Source: CADCVW01 sp964251385 (GTDB lineage: Bacteria; Pseudomonadota; Alphaproteobacteria; Sphingomonadales; Sphingomonadaceae). From it: a DNA stretch of 64,000 bases. Where the stretch lies: the NCBI GenBank assembly GCA_964251385.1, contig CAXUJK010000002.1, positions 372,001 to 436,000 on the forward strand. The letters run 5' to 3'. Positions within the stretch are counted from its first letter, which is position 1; every line of letters begins with the position of its first letter. The notes under the pieces are model-generated. The model was given only the letters and a program-made list of their open reading frames with translations. It was not told the origin of the DNA and did not search any database. Shown piece by piece: positions 52,476 to 61,440 of this stretch. The position numbers and the translations under genes are program-made.

Positions 52476-53447
52476 TTAGGCCGCGGGCGCCTTGGCGAAG
52501 CGTCCGTGCCGCCGGTACGGGACCAGCCAGCCTTCCGCGACCGCGGCGAGCGGGGTGGGCTGAATGCCGAACGCTTCGAACCCGAGCGCGTCCGGCGCGA
52601 CGACGTTGTCGGTGCCCAGCATCAGCCACTGGTCCATCGTGATCGGCGCGCCGGGCGCCCAGCCGCCGAATTTGGCCAGCAGCCGGGAGGCGAAATCGGG
52701 AACGTCGACCAGCGATCGCGGGCGATTGGTCGCGGCGGTCACATATTCGTTGATCTCGCGCATCGTGAAGACCTGCGGGCCGCCCAGTTCGTAAGTATTG
52801 CCGCCATGCGTCGCCGGGTCGGTCGCCGCGGCGGCGATCGCGCGCGCGACGTCGGCGACGTAAGCCGGCTGGAACTTGGCGGTGCCGCGCACGACGGGCA
52901 GCACGGGGGCGAGCCGCGCGAGCTTGGCGAATCGGTTGAGGAACTGGTCCTCGCGGCCGAACAGGATCGACGGGCGAATAATGGTGGCGGCCGGGAACGC
53001 GGCGCGAACCGCGGCTTCGCCTTCGCCCTTGCTTCGGCCGTAGTTGGATTCGGATGCCGGGTCCGCCCCGATCGCGCTGACGTGAACGAAAGCCGTGGCG
53101 CCCGCCGCGGCGGCGGCTTGCGCCACGTGCCGCGCGCCGTCGACGTGCAGCGCGTCGAACGCGCCTTTCAGGACGCCGACGAAGTTGACGACGATGTCCG
53201 CGCCCTCGACCGCGCGCGCGACCGCGTCCCGGTTCAGGATGTCCGCGCGCACCGACTGCATCTGCCCGATCGCGGTCGAGGGACGCAGGAAGAAGTCGGA
53301 TTTGGGATCGCGGCTGGCGACGCGCACGCGCACGCCCGACTTCGCCATCGCGCCCACGACGTAGCGCCCGAGGAAGCCGTCGCCGCCGAACAGCGTGACG
53401 AGCTTTTGCGTTCCCGGTTGCTCCATGGTGTGTCCGCCGATCCGCAT
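52476..53447 (-). CDS. NDUFA9-like atypical SDR (complex I-associated type)
   Basis: 323 residues from ATG 53447, chosen for AAGGGA 5 bases upstream; an internal ATG at 53426 is possible. Rossmann motif LFGGDGFLGRYVV near the N-terminus, VNFVGVL, and YGRSKGEGEAAV (a YxxxK-like element), as in extended atypical SDRs related to the complex I subunit NDUFA9. Possibly an NAD(P)-binding oxidoreductase or assembly factor. It is linked to uppP (3-base gap), an arrangement I believe is common in sphingomonads. Confidence 0.85.
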   Translation of the reverse strand: MRIGGHTMEQPGTQKLVTLFGGDGFLGRYVVGAMAKSGVRVRVASRDPKSDFFLRPSTAIGQMQSVRADILNRDAVARAVEGADIVVNFVGVLKGAFDALHVDGARHVAQAAAAAGATAFVHVSAIGADPASESNYGRSKGEGEAAVRAAFPAATIIRPSILFGREDQFLNRFAKLARLAPVLPVVRGTAKFQPAYVADVARAIAAAATDPATHGGNTYELGGPQVFTMREINEYVTAATNRPRSLVDVPDFASRLLAKFGGWAPGAPITMDQWLMLGTDNVVAPDALGFEAFGIQPTPLAAVAEGWLVPYRRHGRFAKAPAA

Positions 53448-53542
53448 CGCGTTCCCTTGGCCCGCGTGCTCTTCGTTGACAAGCATCCCCGCTCTGCCCC
53501 AAAGCGCGCCGCCTACCCCAAGAGTTCGCAAGCGAGCTCCGT

Positions 53543-53629
53543 GCCCGGATGGCGGAATTGGTAGACGCACCAGCTTCAGGTGCTGGCGCTCGCAAGGGCG
53601 TGGAGGTTCGAGTCCTCTTCCGGGCACCA
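53543..53629 (+). tRNA. tRNA-Leu (anticodon CAG)
   Basis: Acceptor GCCCGGA pairs with TCCGGGC, followed by A and an encoded CCA. D arm with GGTAGACGC, anticodon stem CCAGC/GCTGG with loop TTCAGGT (CAG at 53577-53579), a class II variable arm (GCTCGCAAGGGC region), and T loop GTTCGAGTC. It is divergent from the NDUFA9-like gene. Its 3' end is the natural integration target of the P4-type integrase fragment that follows. Confidence 0.97.
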
Positions 53630-53770
53630 TTTACCTGTTCACGAGCGTCCGCCAAAGCTCGACAAACTCCTGGTTTTCTGCCACTTTCGCCCTCAACACG
53701 GTTGCGGACGTTCGCCTTTGTTCGCCCACGGCGGGATCAAAATGGGGGCCTTTTTTTGGAAGGGCTTTTC

Positions 53771-54226
53771 ATGGCGCTTACCGACACAGCCGTTAGAACA
53801 GCAAAGCCGAGGGATCGCGAGTATAAGCTCGCCGACGGTGGAGGGCTTTATCTGCTGGTGACTGCGGCTGGCGGTAAACTCTGGCGGCTAAAATACCGGG
53901 CGCATGGGGTTGAGCGGAAACTGGCCCTTGGCCGGTATCCCGACGTGACTTTAAGCGCGGCGCGCAAGGCTCGCGACGATGCCCGGGTCAAGGCGGGGGC
54001 GGGGGACGACCCAGCCGCCGCCAAGCGTCGCGAGCGGGTGGCGGCAAAGCTCGCGGCTGGAACGACGTTCGGTGCGGTCGCTCTGGAGTATACTATCAAG
54101 GCCGAACGCGAGGGGCGCGTGCCTGCGACAATCTCGAAGCTGCATTGGGCGCGGGAGTGGCTTCAACCCGCAATCGAGCAAAGCCAAATAGGCTTGAGTC
54201 GATCGCTATATAGGTTGTGGCGATAG
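53771..54226 (+). pseudogene. Truncated P4-type tyrosine integrase
   Basis: 151 residues from ATG 53771. Arm-type DNA-binding domain (DUF4102): MALTDTAVRTAKPRDREYKL, DGGGLYLLVT, LGRYPDVTLSAARKARDDA. The core-binding domain begins (TFGAVALEYTIKAEREGRVP) and then the product is lost after KLHWAREWLQPAIEQ, with an unrelated tail. The catalytic domain (R-H-R-Y) is missing; intact relatives have about 390-420 residues. Location just after tRNA-Leu is typical for such elements. Confidence 0.85.
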
Positions 54227-54363
54227 CCCCATTCTCCAAAACCCTGCCGAGCCGACGACCAGCCCGTCTCGGTTCGGCGCCACCGTAGCACCTTGCCGTC
54301 GAGCGCCCATAGGTCGCGGATGAGCCAGCGCGGGATTGTTCTTCCACCAAGTCCAAGGAGAAT

Positions 54364-56139
54364 CTATTTGCCTGGGCAGGGAGCCATAGGAGGAGCCTCG
54401 CCCATTTTTGGCGAAGCTTTCGCCTGCTCATACTGCCATCTTTGAAGCGCTTCGATGTCGCGTGAACGCTTCAGGACATTTCCGTTCGGGTCTAACACGA
54501 CATGCGCGCCAGGAGGCAGCGCAATGCTTCCGGAGCCGCCCATCATCCGGACCCTCGTCACTTTCTCGCCAACCTGAACTTCCACAGGAAGCGGGAAGCT
54601 TCCGCCCCCGGGGACTTTCCACTGGAGGTGCAACTCGCCGCCTCTGGTTTCGCTGAGAAGCTCGGGCAGCAGGGCCTGACGAAGATAAACATCGAAGAAC
54701 CAGTCATAGTCTTGGCCCGTCTCTTCGTTGACCAGCGCCATGAACTCCGCGCTGGATCCGAAGCGAGGCTTGAAGTTGCCGGGTGCGGGGTCAGCGCGCC
54801 CATAGACGAGCCGTCTGGTCGCTCTGAAGAATGCTTTGTCTCCGATCAGGCCGCGCAGCGTGTGCAGCACCCAGGAGCCCTTGGAGTAAATGTCTCCGGC
54901 AGGTCCAGTCGCGGGGAGATACACCTGATCTACTGTGCGGGACGTTCCGCTGATGATCGGAAAGCAGTTTCTGATGCCCGATCGTGCGGCGTGCAGGCGG
55001 GCGATATAGGCGAAATCGCCGCCACGCCACTTGGCATATAGCGGTTGCATGTAGCTGCCAAAGCCTTCCTGAAGCCAAAAATCGTCAGCATCCGAATTGG
55101 TCAGCTGGTTTGCGAACCATTCGTGGGCGAATTCGTGATGGAATAGGTCGTCGAAGCCGAAGGCCGTCTTCGCGTACGAGTTGCCGTACGCGTTCATCGT
55201 CTGGTGCTCCATGCCCTTGTGCGGAGTTTCTGCGACGCCGACCTTCTCGTCGCCGAATGGATAGGGGCCGATTACCGTTTCGAAGAAATCGAGGGCTTGG
55301 GGAAATTCAGCAAAAAGCGAACTGGCCTGCTCGGGCTTGCCGGGGAGGTGCCAGAACTCCATTGGGATGATGTTACCGTAGCGGCTTTTGTAGCTGCTCC
55401 TCAGCACTTCGTACGGAGCCACATTGAGAGCGATCGCATAGGTGTTTGGCCGTAGCGCCCGCCAGTTGAATGTCCGGCGACCGTCCGGATGTTCGGTGAT
55501 GCCTTGGAGCACACCGTTGGCGGGTGCCGAAAGGCCTTTCGGGACCGTGATGTGAAGCTCCGCTACGGCCGGCTCAGCCTGCGGATGGTCGATACATGGC
55601 CACAGGAGATCGCACCCTTGCATCTGATGCGCAGTTGCAATGAAAGGCGCTCCACCCGGAGTTTTAGCCCAGACGATGCCACCGTCCCAGGGCGCACGTA
55701 CCGCTACATGCGGGGTGCCACGATAGGCGATGGCAATGGTGAGTTGTGCCCCTATTTGCATCGCGCCGGGCAGCATGAACTGCAAGCGGCCTTTTGGATT
55801 GCTCCAATCGCTAGGCTTCAACGCAACGCCGTTCACGTTGAGAGCAGTCACTATGAAGTTACGGTCGAGGTCGAGGCTGACCTGTGTGAGTGGCGATTGA
55901 ATGGTGAAATCGAGCTTCGCCAAGCCGGAAATGGTTCTTTCAACGGGGAACACTTCAAAGGCAAGATCGGCTTTGTCGAAGCGGAGTGCCCGCTGGGTTG
56001 GACTCATGGCCCCAGCCGATGACTTCGTCTCCACTGTGAGCCGCGGGTACCCCGGACGGCCGCGAGCGATATCGGTTGCGCATCCGGCGATCGAAAAGGC
56101 TGCAACAAAAGCTGAACTCGCGAGCAGAAGGTTCCTCAA
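54364..56139 (-). CDS. M1-family metallopeptidase, lipoprotein (second)
   Basis: 591 residues from a TTG at 56139, preceded by GGAGGA at a 7-base spacing. The frame runs to 56232 but no other start has a site. Lipobox IAGC within the first 20 residues. The M1 motifs are a variant GMEHQ (GxMEN position), HHEFAHEWFANQ with His335, His339 and Glu336, and WLQEGFGSYM with Glu358. It is distant from the copy at 8085 and less GC-rich. Probably acquired with the surrounding island. Confidence 0.85.
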   Translation of the reverse strand: MRNLLLASSAFVAAFSIAGCATDIARGRPGYPRLTVETKSSAGAMSPTQRALRFDKADLAFEVFPVERTISGLAKLDFTIQSPLTQVSLDLDRNFIVTALNVNGVALKPSDWSNPKGRLQFMLPGAMQIGAQLTIAIAYRGTPHVAVRAPWDGGIVWAKTPGGAPFIATAHQMQGCDLLWPCIDHPQAEPAVAELHITVPKGLSAPANGVLQGITEHPDGRRTFNWRALRPNTYAIALNVAPYEVLRSSYKSRYGNIIPMEFWHLPGKPEQASSLFAEFPQALDFFETVIGPYPFGDEKVGVAETPHKGMEHQTMNAYGNSYAKTAFGFDDLFHHEFAHEWFANQLTNSDADDFWLQEGFGSYMQPLYAKWRGGDFAYIARLHAARSGIRNCFPIISGTSRTVDQVYLPATGPAGDIYSKGSWVLHTLRGLIGDKAFFRATRRLVYGRADPAPGNFKPRFGSSAEFMALVNEETGQDYDWFFDVYLRQALLPELLSETRGGELHLQWKVPGGGSFPLPVEVQVGEKVTRVRMMGGSGSIALPPGAHVVLDPNGNVLKRSRDIEALQRWQYEQAKASPKMGEAPPMAPCPGK

Positions 56140-56372
56140 GGCAGCTTCCTCCGACGATACAGTGTTCTGATAGAAGGAGGCAGGAGCCAAATGTCCACAC
56201 GTAACGGCTGCCTGTAGACGGCGCTCACGCATGTTCAGCCTGCGGAAAAGGTTGAACGCGGAGCGGCAAATTGCCTTAAGCGTCCGCTATTGGTTTTCAT
56301 GCGGCAAAGGTCGGCCTCTTCGATGCCGTCCCTCCTTGACCACAGCCAGCATCCAAGACCATCTGGCTATCC
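56140..56372. other. Intergenic stretch without a recognised gene
   Basis: About 230 bp upstream of the M1 gene; it should hold that gene's promoter. No repeat or RNA was recognised. Confidence 0.4.
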
Positions 56373-56582
56373 ATGACTAAGAGCAAGGGACGCACCGGCG
56401 CACATGCGCGCGCTAGGATCCAACCCCCGCCAACAGCCGCCGAGCTTGAAGCGGCTAAGCGAGAGACTGCCCAGATCGAACGACGTCTTGCCGGCCTAGC
56501 CGCCGGGCACCCATCGGTGAAAACATGGAAGGCCCGCCTACGTTTAGCTCAGGCCGTGATCGCGCGAGTTCCACGCGATTGA
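56373..56582 (+). CDS. Small basic protein, hypothetical
   Basis: 69 residues (MTKSKGRTGAHARARIQPP to a helical end WKARLRLAQAVIARVPRD). The central ELEAAKRETAQIERRLAGLAAGH could form a helix. No ribosome binding site is visible, so it may not be expressed. No family recognised. Confidence 0.4.
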   Translation: MTKSKGRTGAHARARIQPPPTAAELEAAKRETAQIERRLAGLAAGHPSVKTWKARLRLAQAVIARVPRD

Positions 56583-56597
56583 GAGGCTGTGGCCGAG

Positions 56598-57101
56598 CTA
56601 GCACGAATGGCCCCACCAACAGTGCCGTTCGGCCGTCAAAGTTCCGACGCCGCAGCGGCACCCCGACGCGATTGGCACCGGCTTTGATGATGAACGGATG
56701 TCTGGTTTCGGGGAACGGCAAAGCGGCCGGGAATGACCGGAAGTGAGTCCCTTCCGCCGCGGGTGCTTACGTGCCCGCTTCGGTTTCCGCGGCTTGGGTG
56801 TCGGCAGCTCGGTCGCCGTGACGCGCAGCAGCTCGCCGAGCCACTCGGCATCGTCCCATCGATCGGCCTCGATTAGCATCTGCGGTTTGCCACCCGGATA
56901 CGGCGGCGCGTCCGACACCGGTTCGGCATGGACGCGGCCCGATGCCGTCGGCTTCACGAAGAGCTGATCGTCGCAGACCGACCCAATCATCTTGCCGTCG
57001 ACGTACACGCCGTACTCCCCGAACATCGGTTTGGTCGACACGGTGCCCGCGCCGGTCGCCTGTTCGATCAGGTAATCGATCGTGCATTGCTGCGTTGCCA
57101 T
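56598..57101 (-). CDS. TfoX N-terminal domain protein with aberrant C-terminus
   Basis: 167 residues. Residues 1-110 match the TfoX_N domain (YLIEQATGAGTVSTKPMFGEYGVYVDGKMIG, then PYPGGKPQMLIEADRWDD), a small alpha/beta domain named for the competence regulator but found as stand-alone proteins of unknown role. Such proteins normally end after the PKPRKPKRA-type tail near residue 115. The last 50 residues (from RRKGLTSGH) look like translated intergenic DNA, suggesting loss of the native stop. Confidence 0.7.
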   Translation of the reverse strand: MATQQCTIDYLIEQATGAGTVSTKPMFGEYGVYVDGKMIGSVCDDQLFVKPTASGRVHAEPVSDAPPYPGGKPQMLIEADRWDDAEWLGELLRVTATELPTPKPRKPKRARKHPRRKGLTSGHSRPLCRSPKPDIRSSSKPVPIASGCRCGVGTLTAERHCWWGHSC

Positions 57102-57391
57102 GCCCCAGCGTAACAGACGAGCGTCGCCCCAGACAACATCCCGTCCACCGTTCGCGTCGCCAATCGCGACTCACGAGCGGCCGCTTTCGTGGAGGGGCTA
57201 GGTGCCGCTGAATGACCGGGATTGGGTCGAGGTCGTCGGCGCAACTAGGATCCGGCTGAGGGGTGTAGTAATCAGTTGCTTAGGAGTAGGCGAAGGCTTG
57301 CCACCCTTGCATTGCGTTGCAGACCTATCCCCCACACGGGCTTGTTTACACGGTGCGGATCAGACAAGCTCCCACGATGGGGGCCTGATCG
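57102..57391. other. Intergenic stretch of about 290 bp
   Basis: No gene recognised. It should contain the promoters of the P450 and the TfoX-like gene, which are divergent. Confidence 0.4.
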
Positions 57392-58783
57392 GTGAAAGCG
57401 GGAACCTTGACCAATAAATCCGCGAATTTTTCGGTCGTCCGCGTCGGCGCGCCCTTGGTCCCGCCCGCGCCCGTTCCGCCGCGGAAGCCTAGCACTTGGC
57501 GCTTCATCCGCTCGCTCCGTACGGACGTGCTCGGGACCTTCACCGAGGATAATTACGAGCGCCTGACGATCCGAGGCGACTTCTTCGGCCGCGTGTTCCT
57601 GCTCGTCAACGATCCGGTCGGCATCCGCCGCGTCCTCGTCGACAACGCCTTCAACTACGTGAAGCCCGCGTCGACGGCCCGCGTCATCGGCCCGTTCACC
57701 GGCGAGGGGCTGCTGCTGACGGAAGGAGACGAATGGCGCGGCCAGCGCCGCAGAGTGGCCCATGCCTTCACGCCCGGCCATGTCCGCGCGCTTGTTCCGG
57801 CATTCGCTCACGCCGCGGACGACCTCGTCCGCACGCTTGAAGGCGGCGCCCCGCTCAACCCAGAGGCGTTCGAGGCGGTCGCGTTGGACGCGGTGCTCCG
57901 CGCCTTGTTCTCCGACGTCGCCACTGATCGCCGGTCGCGCCTGCAGCGATTGACGCGCCGCTACCTGACGGATCGACGGGGCCCCGGGCGGCTCGGTCTG
58001 CACGACCTGCTCGCCGGGAGGCCCGGCGACTTCGCCTTCCTGCTTCGCGGCCGACGGCGCTTCCAGGCAGACTGGTTCGCGGAGATGGACGCGGTCGTAG
58101 CGCAGCGTCAACGAAGTCCCTCCGGCACCGCCGATCTGCTCGACGGGCTGCTGGGCGCGCGAGATGCCGACACCGGACAGCCGCTGGCCGCGCAGGAAAT
58201 CCGCAGCCAGGTCGCCACCTTCATCGCCGCCGGCTTCGAGACCACCGCGCGGCTGTTGTTCTGGGCGGCTTATCTACTGGCGCTCGACCCGGCCGAACAG
58301 GACCGCGTCCGCGAGGCGCTGGGACCAGCGACATCGGATGAAGACGGCTCGCGCGTCCCTGCCATGCGCTGCCTACTCCAGGAAACGCTCAGGCTCTACC
58401 CGACCGCGCCGATTATCACCCGCCTGGCGCTCGCCGACGACGAGGTCGCGGGCGAGCGCGTCCGGGCGGGCGACCGGGTGACGATCTCGCCCTGGCTTGT
58501 CCACCGCCACCGACGGTTTTGGGACGACCCCAACGCCTTCAAGCCGGAACGTTTCGCGGAAAAGCCGAACGCGTATCTCACCGACGACGCGTTCTTGCCA
58601 TTCAGCAAGGGACCGCGGGTTTGCATCGGCGCGGGCTTCGCGCTGACGGAGGCGAGCGTCGTGCTTGCCGCCTTGCTGCGCCGCTACCGGTTGCTGCCAG
58701 CCGACGGACCGCCCGTGATGCCGGTCGCCGTCGTGTCCATCCGCCCCAATCGGCCTTATGCCTTTCGGTTGGTCGATCGCTGA
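57392..58783 (+). CDS. Cytochrome P450
   Basis: 463 residues from GTG 57392. I-helix AAGFETTAR (about 279-287) with the oxygen-activating acid-Thr pair, ExxR motif ETLR (331-334) and heme-binding FSKGPRVCIGAGFA with proximal Cys411. The full set argues for an active monooxygenase that needs an electron partner; no ferredoxin or reductase is in the window. No TM anchor, as usual in bacteria. Substrate unknown. It is followed after 34 bases by a GNAT gene. Confidence 0.9.
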   Translation: MKAGTLTNKSANFSVVRVGAPLVPPAPVPPRKPSTWRFIRSLRTDVLGTFTEDNYERLTIRGDFFGRVFLLVNDPVGIRRVLVDNAFNYVKPASTARVIGPFTGEGLLLTEGDEWRGQRRRVAHAFTPGHVRALVPAFAHAADDLVRTLEGGAPLNPEAFEAVALDAVLRALFSDVATDRRSRLQRLTRRYLTDRRGPGRLGLHDLLAGRPGDFAFLLRGRRRFQADWFAEMDAVVAQRQRSPSGTADLLDGLLGARDADTGQPLAAQEIRSQVATFIAAGFETTARLLFWAAYLLALDPAEQDRVREALGPATSDEDGSRVPAMRCLLQETLRLYPTAPIITRLALADDEVAGERVRAGDRVTISPWLVHRHRRFWDDPNAFKPERFAEKPNAYLTDDAFLPFSKGPRVCIGAGFALTEASVVLAALLRRYRLLPADGPPVMPVAVVSIRPNRPYAFRLVDR

Positions 58784-58817
58784 TGACAATGCGAGCGGAG
58801 CCCGCAGGAACCGCTCG

Positions 58818-59249
58818 ATGCTGATCGTTCGTGAAGCGACTCCGGGCGATGGCGCCGCCATCGCCGCGCTGGCGACGGAGTTGGGGTTTCCGCTGACGTC
58901 TGGCGACATCGAAGCGACGCTGCCCCGTTTACGGGACTCGGGTGAGCCACCCCTTGTTGCGGACGACGACGGCGACATCCTCGGATGCGTGACTTGGCAC
59001 CTGACGCCCGTGCTTCATCGACCCGCACCCGTAGGGCGCGTCACCATGCTCATCGTCACCGCCCGCGCCAGGGGCCAAGGCGTCGGAAAGGCGCTTGTTG
59101 CCGCTGCCGAGGAACGTCTCCTAGAGTGCGGTTGCGACGGGATCGAAGTCACCAGCAACCTGCGCCTGACGGAAGCACACCGCTTTTACGAGCATCTCGG
59201 CTACGAACGGACGAGTCATCGCTTCGCGAAGACTAGGGGTGATCGTTAG
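58818..59249 (+). CDS. GNAT-family N-acetyltransferase
   Basis: 143 residues from ATG 58818 (AGGAA 7 bases upstream). GNAT motif A with acetyl-CoA-binding RARGQGVGKALVAAAEE and motif B FYEHLGYERTSHRF. Substrate unknown. It overlaps the convergent GFA gene by 4 bases. Confidence 0.85.
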   Translation: MLIVREATPGDGAAIAALATELGFPLTSGDIEATLPRLRDSGEPPLVADDDGDILGCVTWHLTPVLHRPAPVGRVTMLIVTARARGQGVGKALVAAAEERLLECGCDGIEVTSNLRLTEAHRFYEHLGYERTSHRFAKTRGDR

Positions 59250-59605
59250 GTCTCGGCTTCGTAGCGAAGCGTCCCCGCTCGCCTGACCGCACCGCCCGTG
59301 TCATTCGGGTGCCGCACTCCGTCCAGCACTGGCACTTCTGAGAAGTCGAATGGGCTGACCCCATCGAGGCAGGCAACGTTGACGCCGTATTGCGCCTGGT
59401 TGGAGCGTCGCTGGTGATGCGTGTAGATGCCGCAACGCGAGCAGAAGAAGTGCTGCGCCGCGCCCGTGTTGAAGCGGTAGCTGGTCAGCACGTTGTCACC
59501 CTGGATGAAACGAATGCCGCCCAGCTCGACGGAAACGGCCACGGCACCGCGCATCCGACAGTAAGAGCAGGTGCATCGGCGAATGGTGCTTAATCTTCTG
59601 GACAT
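59246..59605 (-). pseudogene. GFA-family protein lacking its N-terminus
   Basis: 119 residues. It matches the glutathione-dependent formaldehyde-activating (GFA) family from about 20 residues into the domain: STIRRCTCSYCRMRGAVAVS (Cys11, Cys13, Cys16), FFCSRCGIYTHHQ (Cys56, Cys59) and a C-terminal SPFDFSEVPVLDGVRHP. The first CxC zinc motif of intact members is missing and the upstream frame does not encode it. Probably non-functional or an altered variant. Confidence 0.75.
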
Positions 59606-59963
59606 TGTGGCGGGTCGCTCGACACTAGGGGCGCGAACACGCGCTTTACCACCCGTTGCGGGCTCCCGCGCCCTGACGTCATAACCAGGCCTTCGTGGGT
59701 CCCAGCATCTCAGACAAACCGTCGTTTGCGCGAAGCGATGTTACGGCTGCTAACGAGCCTATCCGGACACCCAAGACCGCTCAGCCGCTTCCCAAAATGG
59801 CCGCTTGTTCATCTCCCGGCCGATCGCTTGAAATGGCGCTACTCCGACGCTGGCGAGTGCGTCATCGCAAGCGGCAGTCAGCGTATGTCGCTTCGGACCA
59901 GTCTGGCCTCCCGTTGACGCAAATGAGCAATCCGCGCAAGCTGTGGCTAAGCGGGGTGGTTCG
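59606..59963. other. Intergenic stretch of about 360 bp
   Basis: No gene supported. Contains no recognised repeat or RNA. Should include the promoter of the secreted pair. Confidence 0.4.
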
Positions 59964-60710
59964 ATGCGTAGGCTTGTGGTCGGCTTGGGTGCTTGTTGGA
60001 TGGTCATGGGCTCGACGTCTGTGTCCGCCCAGGAAGACGGCAGCGGCGAGATCATCGTGACAGCCATGCGGCGCCTGAACCCCGACGATGACGAACGCAA
60101 TCGTGTACGAAGTACCGAACTCGCCACGCCGGCAGCTGTCCAGATGCTGCGCCGAACCGCCGATTTCGCCGTGCAGCAGGTCATAGTGACAGGCGACACG
60201 ACCGAAGAGGACAAGCGCCGCGAGGAAATCTACGCGATGACCCGCAAGGCCATCGAGGCGGCCGGCAACACCGGTGTGCAGGTCGCGACTGGCGAGGTCG
60301 TGGTCGAGCCGTTGACGCTGGCCAACTACAAGGACCTGATACCGGAGGAAAACGACGACGACGGCGGCGAAATGATCAAGTTTTTGGTCAAGGTCCCACT
60401 TTCGCCCGGGATCGACACCAAAGCCGCTTTGTCGCGGATCGAGAAGTTCATCAAGGCGGTCCCCGCGGTCGGCCGCGCGGAGATGAAAGCGTACAGCGAT
60501 CTGACGCTGAGTGTTGTCAACCCTGAGCAGTATCGCGGACGGATCATCGACTTGGTGGCAAAGGATACGAGCACGACGAGCGGCAGGTTTGGCCCGGACT
60601 ATGGTGCGGAAGTCTCCGGGCTGGACCGGCCGGTGCAATGGAAACAGGCGAGCACGACGGAGGTTCTTCTGTTTCTGCCGGTGGCCGCAACCGTGAGGCC
60701 GCGCAATTGA
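59964..60710 (+). CDS. Exported protein of unknown function (tandem paralogue 1)
   Basis: 248 residues from ATG 59964. Signal peptide MRRLVVGLGACWMVMGSTS, cleavage near VSAQ. The mature start GEIIVTAMRR looks like a TonB-box-type segment but no receptor follows. The core (DFAVQQVIVTGDTTEEDKR, YRGRIIDLVAKD, FGPDYGAEVSGLDRPVQW) has paired beta/alpha units that recall SIMPL/DUF541 proteins; this is weak. It is paralogous to the next gene. Confidence 0.75.
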   Translation: MRRLVVGLGACWMVMGSTSVSAQEDGSGEIIVTAMRRLNPDDDERNRVRSTELATPAAVQMLRRTADFAVQQVIVTGDTTEEDKRREEIYAMTRKAIEAAGNTGVQVATGEVVVEPLTLANYKDLIPEENDDDGGEMIKFLVKVPLSPGIDTKAALSRIEKFIKAVPAVGRAEMKAYSDLTLSVVNPEQYRGRIIDLVAKDTSTTSGRFGPDYGAEVSGLDRPVQWKQASTTEVLLFLPVAATVRPRN

Positions 60711-61440
60711 CACGGAAGCAGACCGTGGCGAGGCTTTCCGCTTTTTGTGCAGCTGTGACGTTGGCGCTGGTCGGGCCGCGATCGCGCAAGAAGTGATCGT
60801 AACTGCCTCGCGCGGCGATTTCGCCAACGCCCCGTCCGGGTATGTGGGCATCATCCTCCCGTCACGTCCAGTGATCACGCTGACGCGCCCGGCGGATTAT
60901 ATTGTATTCGGGATTCGAGTAGCGGGTGACACGCGTGATCTGAAGCAACGCCGCTCCGATCTGCTGGCGACGATCCGAGGCGCGATAGGAGTTGCGGGCA
61001 GGTCGGAGGTGGAACTGGCGACCGGGCAATATGTCCTGGAGCCGCTGGCCCCGGACGGCCTCGGCAATCTACCTTTCACCAGTGATGGCAGACCCGATAC
61101 CGACCAGCTGAATCTTCTGGCCAAAGTGCGGATTACAGCGAGCATGGATCTGACGTCGGCGAGAACGCGGGTCGAGAAGTTCGTTGCGGCGGTCGAGCCG
61201 GTTGGCCGATCGGTCGCCACGATAAGCTTCGGGCCCACACTTTCGATGATCCGCCCAGATCAGTATCGCGGCCGAATCATCGAGCTGATTGCCGCAGACG
61301 CGGCGCTTTCGGCAGCCAAGTTCGGGCCGGACTATGGTGTCGACGTGTCCGGCCTCGATCGCCCCGTCGAATGGACGCGGGCCGGGCCGCTGGAGGTGTT
61401 TCTCTATCTTCCGGCTGCATACACCGTTCGCAGGAACTGA
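60707..61440 (+). pseudogene. Exported paralogue 2, frameshifted in its signal peptide
   Basis: From TTG 60707 (or GTG 60725) one frame encodes a signal peptide (RKQTVARLSAFCAAVTLALVG). The mature part is in the next frame (-1) and begins AAIAQEVIVTAS, continuing to 61440. The junction lies near 60766-60778, where one base appears missing. The mature part resembles paralogue 1 over its whole length: DQYRGRIIELIAAD, FGPDYGVDVSGLDRPVEW. Without the frameshift, export is intact; with it, a cytoplasmic fragment would result. Confidence 0.7.
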
